Positions 16,013 to 23,835 of a DNA stretch of 27,224 nt are shown here, piece by piece (within the stretch, counting starts at the first letter, position 1; each line of letters opens with the position of its first letter). The position numbers were made by a program, and so were the translations under genes. The notes under the pieces are model-generated. The model had not been told where the DNA came from, made no database searches, and saw only the letters and a program-made list of their open reading frames with translations. Source of the stretch: Citrobacter sp. (GTDB lineage Bacteria > Pseudomonadota > Gammaproteobacteria > Enterobacterales > Enterobacteriaceae); assembly GCA_019415335.1 (NCBI GenBank), contig DXKH01000120.1, positions 1 through 27,224 of the forward strand. Direction: 5' to 3'.

Positions 16013-17278
16013 ATGCCCGTCACGACAGGTGTTATCGCCGACGACTTTACCGGCGCAACGGATATCGCAAGTTTTATGGCTGAGCAAGGCTGGCGGGTCG
16101 CGCTGCTACCCGGTATGCCAGACGCCGCACAGCCGTGGAATGAAGAGGTCGACGCGATTGTCATCTCGCTGAAAAGCCGTTCTCTACCGGCTGACCAGGC
16201 TATCGATCAATCATTACGCTGCTGGCAATGGCTACATAACACAGCAGGTGCCCAGCAGATTTACTTTAAATATTGCTCCACCTTTGATTCCACCCCTGCC
16301 GGGAATATCGGTCCGGTCAGCGATGCGCTGATGGAGGCGATGCACACGCCGTACATCGTTCACTGTCCTGCCCTGCCGCAAAACGGGCGCACAGTCATCC
16401 ACGGTCATCTGTTTGTGAATGGCGTATTGCTGAACGAGTCCGGTATGGAGAAACATCCGCTCAACCCGATGACCGACGCGAACCTGATTCGCCTGCTCAC
16501 GGCGCAAACTCCCCACACCGTCGGGCGCATTGACCTGCGCACGATTCAAAAAGGTGTGGAAGCGGTCACTCACGCGCTGGACCGCTGCCAGTCTGAGGGT
16601 GTACGCCATGTGATCGTGGATACCTTTAGCGAAGCCGATCTACAAACCCTCGCTCAGGCCTTACGTCATGCGCCATTGCTGGCGGGGGGTTCCGGGCTGG
16701 GTGGCGCGCTGGCCGCATGTGCCACCCCGCCGCGTGGACAGGAGAGGGTGCATCCTTTCCCGCAGCCGGCAAAAACAGTGGTCTTTTCCGGAAGCTGCTC
16801 CACTATGAGCAACCGCCAGGTGAATCGCTACAAAGCACAGGCCGCTTCCTGTTTACTCGACGTGGCGCGCTGTCTGACAGAGGCAGAGCGTTACAGCGAT
16901 GAGCTATCGCAGTGGGCGATGGCGCATGTCAATGACGCACTCGCCCCGCTGATTTACGCCACCCAACCGCCGGAAGCCCTGAAACGTATTCAGCAGGAAT
17001 ACGGCGAGCAGCACGCCAGCCGGGCGATTGAACATACCTTTGCCAGACTGACGGCCAAACTGCAGACCGCCGGCATGAACGGATTTATCGTCGCGGGCGG
17101 CGAAACGTCTGGCACCGTGGTGGAAGCGTTACAGGTGACGCGACTGACGGTCGGCAACGCTATCGCGCCCGGTGTCCCCTGGGTGTTTTCCGCCGAACCA
17201 CCGCTGGCGCTGGCGCTGAAGTCAGGCAACTTCGGTGACGAAGACTTCTTTTTTACCGCGCAGGAGTACGCATCATGA
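16013..17278 (+). CDS. otnK: DUF1537 four-carbon acid sugar kinase (OtnK type)
   Basis: 421 aa from ATG 16013, which has GGAG seven bases upstream; the in-frame ATG at 15983 has no ribosome site. DUF1537 kinases phosphorylate four-carbon acid sugars; OtnK acts on 3-oxo-tetronate to give 3-oxo-tetronate 4-phosphate (EC 2.7.1.217). Substrate-domain motifs: GVIADDFTGATDIAS (6-20) and KYCSTFDST (86-94). Nucleotide-domain motifs: SGSCSTMSNRQV (259-270), VAGGETSG (360-367) and KSGNFGDEDFF (403-413). The gene overlaps otnC by four bases (ATGA). With OtnC and OtnI nearby the 3-oxo-tetronate assignment is good, but related members act on D-threonate, D-erythronate or other acids. Confidence 0.88.
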   Translation: MPVTTGVIADDFTGATDIASFMAEQGWRVALLPGMPDAAQPWNEEVDAIVISLKSRSLPADQAIDQSLRCWQWLHNTAGAQQIYFKYCSTFDSTPAGNIGPVSDALMEAMHTPYIVHCPALPQNGRTVIHGHLFVNGVLLNESGMEKHPLNPMTDANLIRLLTAQTPHTVGRIDLRTIQKGVEAVTHALDRCQSEGVRHVIVDTFSEADLQTLAQALRHAPLLAGGSGLGGALAACATPPRGQERVHPFPQPAKTVVFSGSCSTMSNRQVNRYKAQAASCLLDVARCLTEAERYSDELSQWAMAHVNDALAPLIYATQPPEALKRIQQEYGEQHASRAIEHTFARLTAKLQTAGMNGFIVAGGETSGTVVEALQVTRLTVGNAIAPGVPWVFSAEPPLALALKSGNFGDEDFFFTAQEYAS

Positions 17279-17919
17279 ACCCGCTTAACGAACAGCAACT
17301 CCGCGAACAGCTGGTGCATTACGGTCGCTCCCTGTTTATGCGCGGCTTCAGCAGCGGCGGTTCAGGCAACCTGAGCGTAAGGCTGCCGGACGGTGGCTAT
17401 CTGGTCACGCCGACCAACTCCTGTCTGGGCGAGCTGGACGCCGCCACGCTCAGCAAACTGGATGCCAACGGCGTTCACCTCAGTGGCGATAAACCCTCGA
17501 AAGAGGTGCCAATGCATCTGGCCTGGTACCGTCATCGTCCGGCCTGTGGTGCAGTGGTCCATCTGCACTCGCCGTGGCTGACCGCCCTGTCCTGTCTGCC
17601 ATGCAGCACGCCGGAAAACTGTCTGCCACCGTTAACGCCGTACTACGTGATGCGCGTCGGGCAGTTACCGCTTCTGCCCTATTTCAAACCTGGTCATGAA
17701 GGCATTGCCCGTGCGCTAAGCGAAATTGCGGCGGACCATATCGCCGCGCTCCTGGCAAATCATGGTCCGGTAGTCAGTGGTCGCTCACTCCGCGAGGCGG
17801 TGTTTAATGCCGAAGAGCTGGAAGACAGCGCCCGCATCTGGCTGACCTTAAAACCACTCGGTTACGTGCCGCTGACGGCGGAAGCGGTAGCCGAACTCCA
17901 GTCATCCTTGCGAGTGTGA
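17275..17919 (+). CDS. otnC: Class II aldolase, 3-oxo-tetronate 4-phosphate decarboxylase type
   Basis: 214 aa, fuculose-phosphate-aldolase-like fold. OtnC (YgbL) decarboxylates 3-oxo-tetronate 4-phosphate to dihydroxyacetone phosphate, feeding glycolysis. Visible features: the phosphate-binding GGSGNLSVRL (28-37) and TPTNSCLG (45-52), the catalytic acid E77 in KEVPMH, and the divalent-metal histidines H96 and H98 (VVHLHSPW) plus H163 (LANHGPVV). The length matches the family. Its ATG overlaps the kinase stop by four bases, so both are co-translated, and their products act one after the other. Confidence 0.88.
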   Translation: MNPLNEQQLREQLVHYGRSLFMRGFSSGGSGNLSVRLPDGGYLVTPTNSCLGELDAATLSKLDANGVHLSGDKPSKEVPMHLAWYRHRPACGAVVHLHSPWLTALSCLPCSTPENCLPPLTPYYVMRVGQLPLLPYFKPGHEGIARALSEIAADHIAALLANHGPVVSGRSLREAVFNAEELEDSARIWLTLKPLGYVPLTAEAVAELQSSLRV

Positions 17920-17925
17920 GGTGAA

Positions 17926-18735
17926 ATGATGATCCCCGAACAACGACGTGATTTTATCTACCGTTACGTACATGAAAAAAACGTCGCCTCGTTTAATGAG
18001 CTGGCGGATCTGATGAGCGTGTCGCACATGACCGTGCGTCGCGACATTCAGTTACTGGAAGAAGAAGGCAAAGTCATCTCGATCAATGGCGGGGTGAAAC
18101 TCAACAATCTGCTGAAATCGGAGCTGCCGTGGCGGGAAAAGGCCGAACTGCATCATGACGTGAAGCGGCGGATGGGGCAGCTTGCTGCGATGCTGATAGA
18201 GCCAGGGCAAACGCTGTATCTCGATGCGGGAACGTCGTTGTTTGAAGTGGCGAAAGCCGTCGCCGCCAGTCACTGCTTCAACCTGACGGTGGTGACCAAC
18301 GATTTTTCCATCAGCCACTACCTGATGGATATGCCGCACATCACACTGTATCACACCGGCGGACTGGTGGATCAGCGCAACCGTTCCTGCCTCGGGAAAA
18401 GCGCCGCCAGTTTTCTGCGCACGATAAACATCGACGTGGCGTTTCTCAGTTCGTCCTCGTGGGATACCGAGCGCGGTATGTCGACCCCCAGCGAGGGCAA
18501 AGCCTCGGTGAAAGAGGCAGTGCTTACCGTCTCCCGCCGTCGGGTACTGGTTTGCGACAGCAGTAAATTTGGCAAATACGGGATGTTCCACATCTGCTCG
18601 CTGGATCAACTGACCGATATTATTTCGGATAACCGGTTGCCCGACGTGGCGCAGGACACCATTGCCAGCCAGGGCGTAAAACTACACCTGGTGGATTGCC
18701 GGGAGGGAACGCATCATGCTGAAGTTAGCGGCTAA
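17926..18735 (+). CDS. DeoR-family transcriptional regulator (YgbI-like)
   Basis: 269 aa. The DeoR helix-turn-helix occupies about residues 8-62 (EQRRDFIYRYV, then MSVSHMTVRRDIQLLEEEGKV and the SINGGVKL wing). The sugar-phosphate-isomerase-like effector domain runs from about 80 to 240, with LYLDAGTS near 97-104 and LVCDSSKFGKYG near 205-216. It probably represses this operon and is relieved by a phosphorylated intermediate, as in other DeoR systems. Two consecutive ATGs (17926 and 17929) follow GAGG; the second has the better spacing. The gene is inside the operon, and its 3' end overlaps otnI by 20 bases. E. coli YgbI has the comparable role beside ygbJKLMN. Confidence 0.9.
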   Translation: MMIPEQRRDFIYRYVHEKNVASFNELADLMSVSHMTVRRDIQLLEEEGKVISINGGVKLNNLLKSELPWREKAELHHDVKRRMGQLAAMLIEPGQTLYLDAGTSLFEVAKAVAASHCFNLTVVTNDFSISHYLMDMPHITLYHTGGLVDQRNRSCLGKSAASFLRTINIDVAFLSSSSWDTERGMSTPSEGKASVKEAVLTVSRRRVLVCDSSKFGKYGMFHICSLDQLTDIISDNRLPDVAQDTIASQGVKLHLVDCREGTHHAEVSG

Positions 18736-19492
18736 CCTCGACTGGTTGTTTTGCGAATACTCCATTGCCGGGCGCTTTCAGGCGGTAAAGGCGGCGGGTT
18801 TTCACGGCGTTGAAGGGCTGTTTCTCTGGCAGCATCCGCTGGATGTGCTGCTGGCGGCACAACGGGAAACTGGCCTGCCGGTGGCGCTGATGAATGCGCC
18901 GGCAGGTAACTGGCCATCAGGCGAACGCGGGCTGGCCTCCCTGCCGGGACGTGACGAGGAGTTTCATCGCAGTCTGCTGGTTGCCCGCGATTACGCCACG
19001 GCGTTGGGTTGTCGCAAGGTGCACGTTATGGCCGGACTGCGCGTGGACGGCCTTTCCACCAGCGACCAGCGCGCACGACTGATAGACCAACTGCGTATCG
19101 CCTGTGACGTCATGGTCGAGGCTGGAATCGACGTGCTGATTGAACCATTAAACCCGGAAGATATGCCTGGTTATTTCGTCGATAGTTTTCCGCTGGCTGA
19201 AAGTCTGATTAATGACGTGAGCAGGAAAAATATCGGTTTACAATTTGATATTTATCACTGCCAAAAAATACACGGGAATGTTGCGCATTTTATTGAACGC
19301 TATTTACCGATCATTAAACACTTTCAGATTGCTTCCGTACCCGGTCGCCATGAACCGGGAACGGGAGAATTAAACGAAGCATGGCTTTTTGATTTTATTA
19401 AACAGACAGATTATCAGGGCTGGATAGGTTGTGAATATAAACCGTCAACACCAGGGCCCGAATCGTTACGCTGGATGACACCGTACTTATAA
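18716..19492 (+). CDS. otnI: 2-oxo-tetronate isomerase (OtnI/YgbM, hydroxypyruvate isomerase family)
   Basis: 258 aa TIM-barrel enzyme of the Hyi/xylose-isomerase-like group. OtnI converts 2-oxo-tetronate to 3-oxo-tetronate (EC 5.3.1.35), the substrate of OtnK. The two catalytic glutamates are visible as E143 (VLIEPLNPEDMPGY) and E240 (WIGCEYKP), with metal ligand D178 (LQFDIYH) and H202 between them. The length fits the family. GGGAGG precedes ATG 18716, and the gene begins within the last codons of the DeoR gene. Alternative substrates such as hydroxypyruvate cannot be excluded. Confidence 0.87.
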   Translation: MLKLAANLDWLFCEYSIAGRFQAVKAAGFHGVEGLFLWQHPLDVLLAAQRETGLPVALMNAPAGNWPSGERGLASLPGRDEEFHRSLLVARDYATALGCRKVHVMAGLRVDGLSTSDQRARLIDQLRIACDVMVEAGIDVLIEPLNPEDMPGYFVDSFPLAESLINDVSRKNIGLQFDIYHCQKIHGNVAHFIERYLPIIKHFQIASVPGRHEPGTGELNEAWLFDFIKQTDYQGWIGCEYKPSTPGPESLRWMTPYL

Positions 19493-19528
19493 TTTTAATA
19501 TCTCTGTACCGGAAAACCGGAGGAACCT

Positions 19529-20338
19529 ATGTCGGATACTGTTATTATCTCGCTGGCACCCGTTGCCGCGGATTGCCCCAGAGTTATACCCGAAGAACTG
19601 GCCCAGGAAATATTGGCCAGCGTCGAACATGGTGCGGCGATCGTGCATTTACACGTTCGCGATAAGCAGGGTCGCCTGACACCGGACACGACAGATTTTC
19701 AGGCGACGATCGACCACGTCATGCGCCATTCCGACCTGATTATTCAGGCTTCCACCGGTGGCGTCTCCTCTATGTCGATTGCCGAGCGCTGTGCCCCGCT
19801 GGACTGTCCCGGTGTCGAAATGGCCTCGCTGAATGTCGGCTCCGTTAACCTCGGCGATGCCGTGTACTTTAATCCCGGACCGGACGTCGAATATTGTTCC
19901 CGACAAATCACTCAGCGTAACATTATTCCTGAATTTGAAGTCTTTGAAATTGGGATGATTAATAACATTCTGGCACTGGAAGAAAAGATACCGTTCAGAA
20001 AACCCATGTTATTTAATATTGTTCTCGGACATCGGGGAAGTTCACCGGCGACGGTTGATGCATTAATTGCGCTACGCAGTATGATTCCACGCGATGCCTT
20101 ATGGGGAATTACTCATTTTGGCCGTAAGAATTTCGATATTATTGCGGCAGCGGTCGGCATGGGTGCCAGCGAAGTGAGAATTGGTTTTGAAGACAGCTAT
20201 TATTTAAGCGCCGAAGAGAAAGCCCAGCATAATTATCAGCAGGTTGCCAAACTCGCCACGCTTATTCGCAGTATGGATAAAAAAGTCGCCACGCCGGATA
20301 TTGCGCGGCAAATGTTAGCGATTCCACCACGGCAGTAA
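19529..20338 (+). CDS. Beta-keto acid cleavage enzyme (BKACE, former DUF849)
   Basis: 269 aa TIM-barrel protein of the Kce/BKACE family, which condenses a beta-keto acid with acetyl-CoA and cleaves it to acetoacetate plus a new CoA ester. The zinc ligands are visible as H40 and H42 (VHLHVRD) and E221. The R217-x3-E221 pair in VRIGFED matches R226/E230 of Kce, and S75 in QASTGG probably matches its active-site serine. It is shorter than many BKACEs and has serine where the common GLEDN motif has asparagine. GGAGG precedes the ATG. A BKACE is not part of the tetronate pathway as I know it, so it points to a different or extended substrate. The natural substrate cannot be read from sequence. Confidence 0.88.
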   Translation: MSDTVIISLAPVAADCPRVIPEELAQEILASVEHGAAIVHLHVRDKQGRLTPDTTDFQATIDHVMRHSDLIIQASTGGVSSMSIAERCAPLDCPGVEMASLNVGSVNLGDAVYFNPGPDVEYCSRQITQRNIIPEFEVFEIGMINNILALEEKIPFRKPMLFNIVLGHRGSSPATVDALIALRSMIPRDALWGITHFGRKNFDIIAAAVGMGASEVRIGFEDSYYLSAEEKAQHNYQQVAKLATLIRSMDKKVATPDIARQMLAIPPRQ

Positions 20339-20362
20339 TAACGAGAGAAAGGACATTTCATC

Positions 20363-21709
20363 ATGACTATCACAACCGTTATTCACAAAACCGGTCTGGG
20401 CGTCTGTATCGCCGGTGGCGCACTGGCGGCAATTGGCGCGCTGATGCAGTCTCCCGCCCTCTGGCAACCGGGGCTGGTGATGCTGACAGCGGGCTTCGCG
20501 GCAGGCGCGGGCTACTGGACAAATCTTCGCAGCTATCAGTTTACCCTGTGGATCATTGCCGGCTTTGTCGCGGCGATGACCTGGTCAACCGATCTGATCG
20601 TCTGGGGCGGATTCAACATCACCCATAAGTGGATCGTCTTTTTAGTGATCCAGGCGACTATGTTCAGTATGGGGACCAAACTCACGATTCAGGACTTTAT
20701 CGACGTCGCCAAAATGCCATGGGCGGTGTTTATCGGCACCTTCTGCCATTTCGTCATCATGCCTCTGCTCGGCCTGAGCATTACGCTGATCTTCGACTTC
20801 CCGCCGGAAGTGGCGGTGGGCATTTTGCTGATTGGTTCCTGCCCCAGCGGTCTCTCCTCCACCGTCATGGTGTATATCGCCAACGCCAACCTGGCGCTGG
20901 CGGTCTCTATCGCCGCCGTCTCGACGCTGGCGGCGACAGTGATGACCCCACTGTGGGTGAATCTGCTGGCGGGTTCGATGATCGACATCCAGCTCACAGC
21001 GATGGTGATGGACGTTGTGAAAATCGTATTGATCCCGATTGGCGCAGCGATTTTACACGACTACCTGAAAACCTATGCCGGTGCGCAGGGGCGTCGAACC
21101 GTGCAAATTCTGGCCGGGATCAGCGCCATCTGGCTGCTGTATATGATTGCCGGCGGCTGGGACTCGCTGTTTGGCAGCGCCAGCGCCGACGCGCAAATGT
21201 ATGCGGTGGTGCTGAACTTTGTGGCGGGCGGGATCATCTGGGCGCTGTTCTATAACTGGCTGTACGGACGTGTGGACGGCGTTAAGAAAGTCATGCCGAC
21301 CATTTCAATGATGGGCATCATTTTCTTCACCACCACGGCGGCGGCGGCTGGGCGCGACAACCTGGTCCAGGTCGGCTTCCTGCTCTGCTTCGCCATGCTG
21401 ATGCACAACCTCGGCGGCTTCCTGATTGGCTATCTGATGAGCCGCTGGATCTTCCGCATGGATGTCCAGTCCGCCCGGACGGTGGCCTTTGAAGTCGGTC
21501 TGCAAAACGGCGGTATGGCATCGGGTCTTGCTGCCGCGATGGGCAAACTGGCCACCGTTGGTCTCGCCTCTGCGGTCATGACGCCGCTTGGCAACGTCAG
21601 CGGCTCGCTGCTGGCTAACTACTGGCGCAAAAAAGATGCCCGACAAGCACAGGCCCTGAGTCAGAACCCGCCTGCTCAGCCGGTATCAGAACCTCTGTCA
21701 AAAGGATAA
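20363..21709 (+). CDS. BASS/SBF-type transporter with an extended N-terminus
   Basis: 448 aa polytopic inner-membrane protein. Residues from about 90 on match the bile acid:sodium symporter family: MFSMGTKLTIQDF (100-112), GSCPSGLSSTVMVYIANANL (158-177) and EVGLQNGGMASGLA (about 376-389), the last two corresponding to the crossed, ion-binding helices. Typical bacterial members have about 310-330 residues; here an extra 80-90 residues add two or three hydrophobic segments at the N-terminus (about 10-28, 36-50 and 60-75), and a hydrophilic tail follows residue 420. GAAAGGA precedes ATG 20363. It is the only transporter of this operon and presumably imports its organic acid substrate with sodium. 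Confidence 0.83.
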   Translation: MTITTVIHKTGLGVCIAGGALAAIGALMQSPALWQPGLVMLTAGFAAGAGYWTNLRSYQFTLWIIAGFVAAMTWSTDLIVWGGFNITHKWIVFLVIQATMFSMGTKLTIQDFIDVAKMPWAVFIGTFCHFVIMPLLGLSITLIFDFPPEVAVGILLIGSCPSGLSSTVMVYIANANLALAVSIAAVSTLAATVMTPLWVNLLAGSMIDIQLTAMVMDVVKIVLIPIGAAILHDYLKTYAGAQGRRTVQILAGISAIWLLYMIAGGWDSLFGSASADAQMYAVVLNFVAGGIIWALFYNWLYGRVDGVKKVMPTISMMGIIFFTTTAAAAGRDNLVQVGFLLCFAMLMHNLGGFLIGYLMSRWIFRMDVQSARTVAFEVGLQNGGMASGLAAAMGKLATVGLASAVMTPLGNVSGSLLANYWRKKDARQAQALSQNPPAQPVSEPLSKG

Positions 21710-21715
21710 TTAACG

Positions 21716-22135
21716 ATGATGACCTTAACCCTGGAACAGGCACGACGCGCGGTGGATTGTGCTCTCGATCTCGCCACTACCCGTTATGCACAACGACCAC
21801 TCAGCGCGGCAGTGTGCGACGCTCACGGCGAGTTACTGAGTTTTGCCCGTATGGATAACGCCAAACTGTTGACCATTGAGCTGACGCAGCGCAAAGCGCG
21901 CACCAGCAGCCGTTTAGGCTGCACCACTCAGGCGTTTTTACAACGTCTGCAAAACGAGTCGCTGGATATCAGCTACTTTGCTGACCCACGTTTTACCGCG
22001 CTGCCCGGCGGCGTACCGATTCTTCACAATGGTAAATGCCTGGGGGCCGTTGCGGTTGGCGGACTGTCCGCCCAGGAAGATCACGATGCGGCCATGGCCG
22101 TAGCCGAATGTTTGCTCAAGGAGATCGCAGAATGA
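21716..22135 (+). CDS. HbpS/GlcG-like protein (DUF336)
   Basis: 139 aa. Recognised as a GlcG/HbpS-type protein from AAVCDAHGELLSFARMDNAK near residue 31-50, the RKAxTSSRL helix, and ALPGGVPILHNGKCLGAVAVGG near 95-115. Members occur in many small-molecule catabolic operons (glycolate, propanediol, aromatic acids) without a settled function; a few bind haem or cobalamin-like ligands. No signal peptide, so cytosolic. Two ATGs in tandem (21716, 21719) follow AAGGA. The stop overlaps the following start by four bases, linking it closely with the racemase-like protein. Confidence 0.82.
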   Translation: MMTLTLEQARRAVDCALDLATTRYAQRPLSAAVCDAHGELLSFARMDNAKLLTIELTQRKARTSSRLGCTTQAFLQRLQNESLDISYFADPRFTALPGGVPILHNGKCLGAVAVGGLSAQEDHDAAMAVAECLLKEIAE

Positions 22136-22788
22136 AAAAGATCGCTATGCTTCACACCAGTTCCGCCACGCTCGCCATGATGCAACAACTGATCGGCGAC
22201 ATCATGCCAGAAGCGGACGTGATGCACCTGGTCGAAGAGTCGATGATTAAGCAGGTGATGAAGGCCGGTGGCGTGACGCCGAACATTGCGGCACGCATTG
22301 CCGACTACGTCCACATTGCCGAAAAAGCCGACTGTGAGATTTTCATCACCGCCTGCTCGTCTATTGGTACCGCGGTGGAGCAGTGTCAGTTTATGACGCC
22401 GCTGCAGCTTGCACGTATCGACTGCGCGATGGTGGAAAAAGCCATTAGCCTGGGTGAGAACATTGCCGTGCTGGCCACCGTCGCCACGACCATGGAACCC
22501 ACGCTGGAGTATGTGCAGCGCAAAGTACAGGCCAGCGGTAAGCAATGCACCGTGACGCCGATACTAATGGAAGAGGCCTTCCATGCCCTGCTGGCGGGCG
22601 ATATGGAAACCCACGACCGCATCGTCAGTGAAGGCTTGCACAGCGCATATAAGCAAGCCGATGTGGTCATGCTGGCGCAAGCGTCGATGGCGCGCGTTCT
22701 GCAGCAGCTTCCGTCTCCGCCCGTCCCGGTAATGACCTCTCCGGAAAGTGGCATCCGTTGGCTGAAAACGCTGGCGGAAAGCGCATAG
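22132..22788 (+). CDS. Asp/Glu-racemase-superfamily protein with a single catalytic cysteine
   Basis: 218 aa from ATG 22132, which overlaps the preceding stop (ATGA) and has AAGGAG eight bases upstream. The fold signature is MLHTSSATL near the start and FITACSSIGTAVEQ around C75, the first catalytic cysteine. Where racemases have the second cysteine (usually a GCT segment), this protein has MLAQASMARV (180-189) with no cysteine. Loss of one cysteine fits decarboxylase- or isomerase-like relatives better than a two-base racemase. It may handle an unusual stereoisomer or a malonate-like acid of this pathway; the reaction is not known. Confidence 0.82.
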   Translation: MKKIAMLHTSSATLAMMQQLIGDIMPEADVMHLVEESMIKQVMKAGGVTPNIAARIADYVHIAEKADCEIFITACSSIGTAVEQCQFMTPLQLARIDCAMVEKAISLGENIAVLATVATTMEPTLEYVQRKVQASGKQCTVTPILMEEAFHALLAGDMETHDRIVSEGLHSAYKQADVVMLAQASMARVLQQLPSPPVPVMTSPESGIRWLKTLAESA

Positions 22789-22810
22789 CCCATCAAGTCA
22801 ACACTCCCCC

Positions 22811-22842
22811 GTAGGCCGGATAAGCGCCAGCGCCATCCGGCA
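22811..22842. repeat. REP element
   Basis: GTAGGCCGGATAAGCGCCAG, ending GCCATCCGGCA, is one REP palindrome. It lies between the convergent racemase-like gene and the suc terminator and probably marks the junction of the accessory block with the backbone. Confidence 0.88.
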
Positions 22843-22853
22843 AACAGACAGGC

Positions 22854-22880
22854 AAAAAAAAAGGCCATCATCTGATGGCC
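22854..22880 (-). terminator. Rho-independent terminator of the sdh-suc transcript
   Basis: On the minus strand GGCCATCA-GA-TGATGGCC is a perfect 8-bp stem with a two-base loop drawn in full (in practice a four-base loop), followed by nine U residues. It stands about 85 bases after the sucD stop codon and closes the suc operon. Confidence 0.93.
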
Positions 22881-22962
22881 AACCATGTCGAAAACGGACC
22901 AGTCTTTGCCCCTTCACTCACGGGTAAATGAAGGGGAGTAGACTGTTTTATTGCTTATTTGA
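22854..22962 (-). ncRNA. sdhX: SdhX (RybD) small RNA, from the sucD 3'-UTR
   Basis: In E. coli and Salmonella the sucD 3'-UTR is cut by RNase E to give the Hfq-bound sRNA SdhX, which ties TCA-cycle expression to acetate metabolism (ackA repression). Here the same place, between the sucD stop and a strong terminator, has about 110 bases with a second stem (CCCCTTCA/TGAAGGGG at 22909-22916 and 22929-22936) and a 3' terminator hairpin with U-tail suited to Hfq. The last 36 or so bases would correspond to the short processed form. The assignment rests on location and structure; exact ends are unknown. Confidence 0.6.
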
Positions 22963-22965
22963 GTC

Positions 22966-23835
22966 TTACTTAATAACGGCTTTCAGCGCTTCGCCGATAT
23001 CGGCAAGGCTGCGAACGGTTTTCACACCAGCGGCTTCCAGCGCGGCGAATTTCTCATCCGCAGTCCCTTTACCACCGGCGATAATGGCCCCTGCGTGACC
23101 CATACGTTTGCCTTTCGGCGCGGTCACACCGGCGATGTAGCCAACAACCGGTTTGGTCACGTGATCTTTGATGTAAGCCGCCGCTTCTTCTTCCGCGCTA
23201 CCGCCGATCTCACCGATCATCACGATCGCTTCGGTCTGCGGATCTTCCTCGAACAGTTTCAGGATATCGATGAAGTTAGAGCCCGGGATCGGGTCACCAC
23301 CGATGCCCACGCAGGTGGACTGGCCGAAACCGTAATCGGTGGTCTGCTTAACCGCTTCATAGGTCAGCGTACCGGAACGGGAGACGATACCCACTTTACC
23401 CGGCTTATGAATGTGACCCGGCATGATGCCGATTTTGCATTCGCCAGGGGTGATTACGCCCGGGCAGTTCGGGCCGATCATGCGTACGCCAGCCTCATCC
23501 AGTTTCACCTTCACGGTCAGCATATCCAGCGTCGGGATACCTTCGGTAATGGTGATGATGAGCTTAATACCTGCGTCGATCGCTTCCAGAATAGAGTCTT
23601 TGCAGAACGGTGCCGGAACGTAGATAACCGTTGCGGTCGCGCCGGTTGCTTCAACCGCTTCACGCACGGTGTTGAATACCGGCAGGCCCAGGTGTGTGGT
23701 GCCGCCTTTGCCTGGCGTTACGCCGCCAACCATCTGCGTACCGTAAGCTATCGCCTGTTCGGAGTGGAACGTCCCCTGGCTACCGGTAAAGCCCTGACAG
23801 ATAACCTTGGTGTTTTTATCGATTAAAACAGACAT
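22966..23835 (-). CDS. sucD: Succinyl-CoA synthetase (ADP-forming) subunit alpha
   Basis: 289 aa, the expected length. With SucC it makes succinate, CoA and ATP from succinyl-CoA in the TCA cycle (EC 6.2.1.5). The N-terminal Rossmann domain binds CoA ([10 protein letters not shown], 15-24), GPNCPGV is at 121-127, and the phosphorylated histidine is H247 in [13 protein letters not shown]. Its start overlaps the sucC stop by one base. Order and spacing are as in the E. coli sdhCDAB-sucABCD operon, so it is ordinary backbone. Confidence 0.98.
   Translation of the reverse strand: MSVLIDKNTKVICQGFTGSQGTFHSEQAIAYGTQMVGGVTPGKGGTTHLGLPVFNTVREAVEATGATATVIYVPAPFCKDSILEAIDAGIKLIITITEGIPTLDMLTVKVKLDEAGVRMIGPNCPGVITPGECKIGIMPGHIHKPGKVGIVSRSGTLTYEAVKQTTDYGFGQSTCVGIGGDPIPGSNFIDILKLFEEDPQTEAIVMIGEIGGSAEEEAAAYIKDHVTKPVVGYIAGVTAPKGKRMGHAGAIIAGGKGTADEKFAALEAAGVKTVRSLADIGEALKAVIK

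Noticed and set aside
22909..22936. Plus-strand terminator for the racemase-like gene
   Set aside because: The stem is followed only by GTTTTATT after an imperfect segment and is 120 bases past the gene; it is better explained as part of the sucD 3'-UTR RNA.
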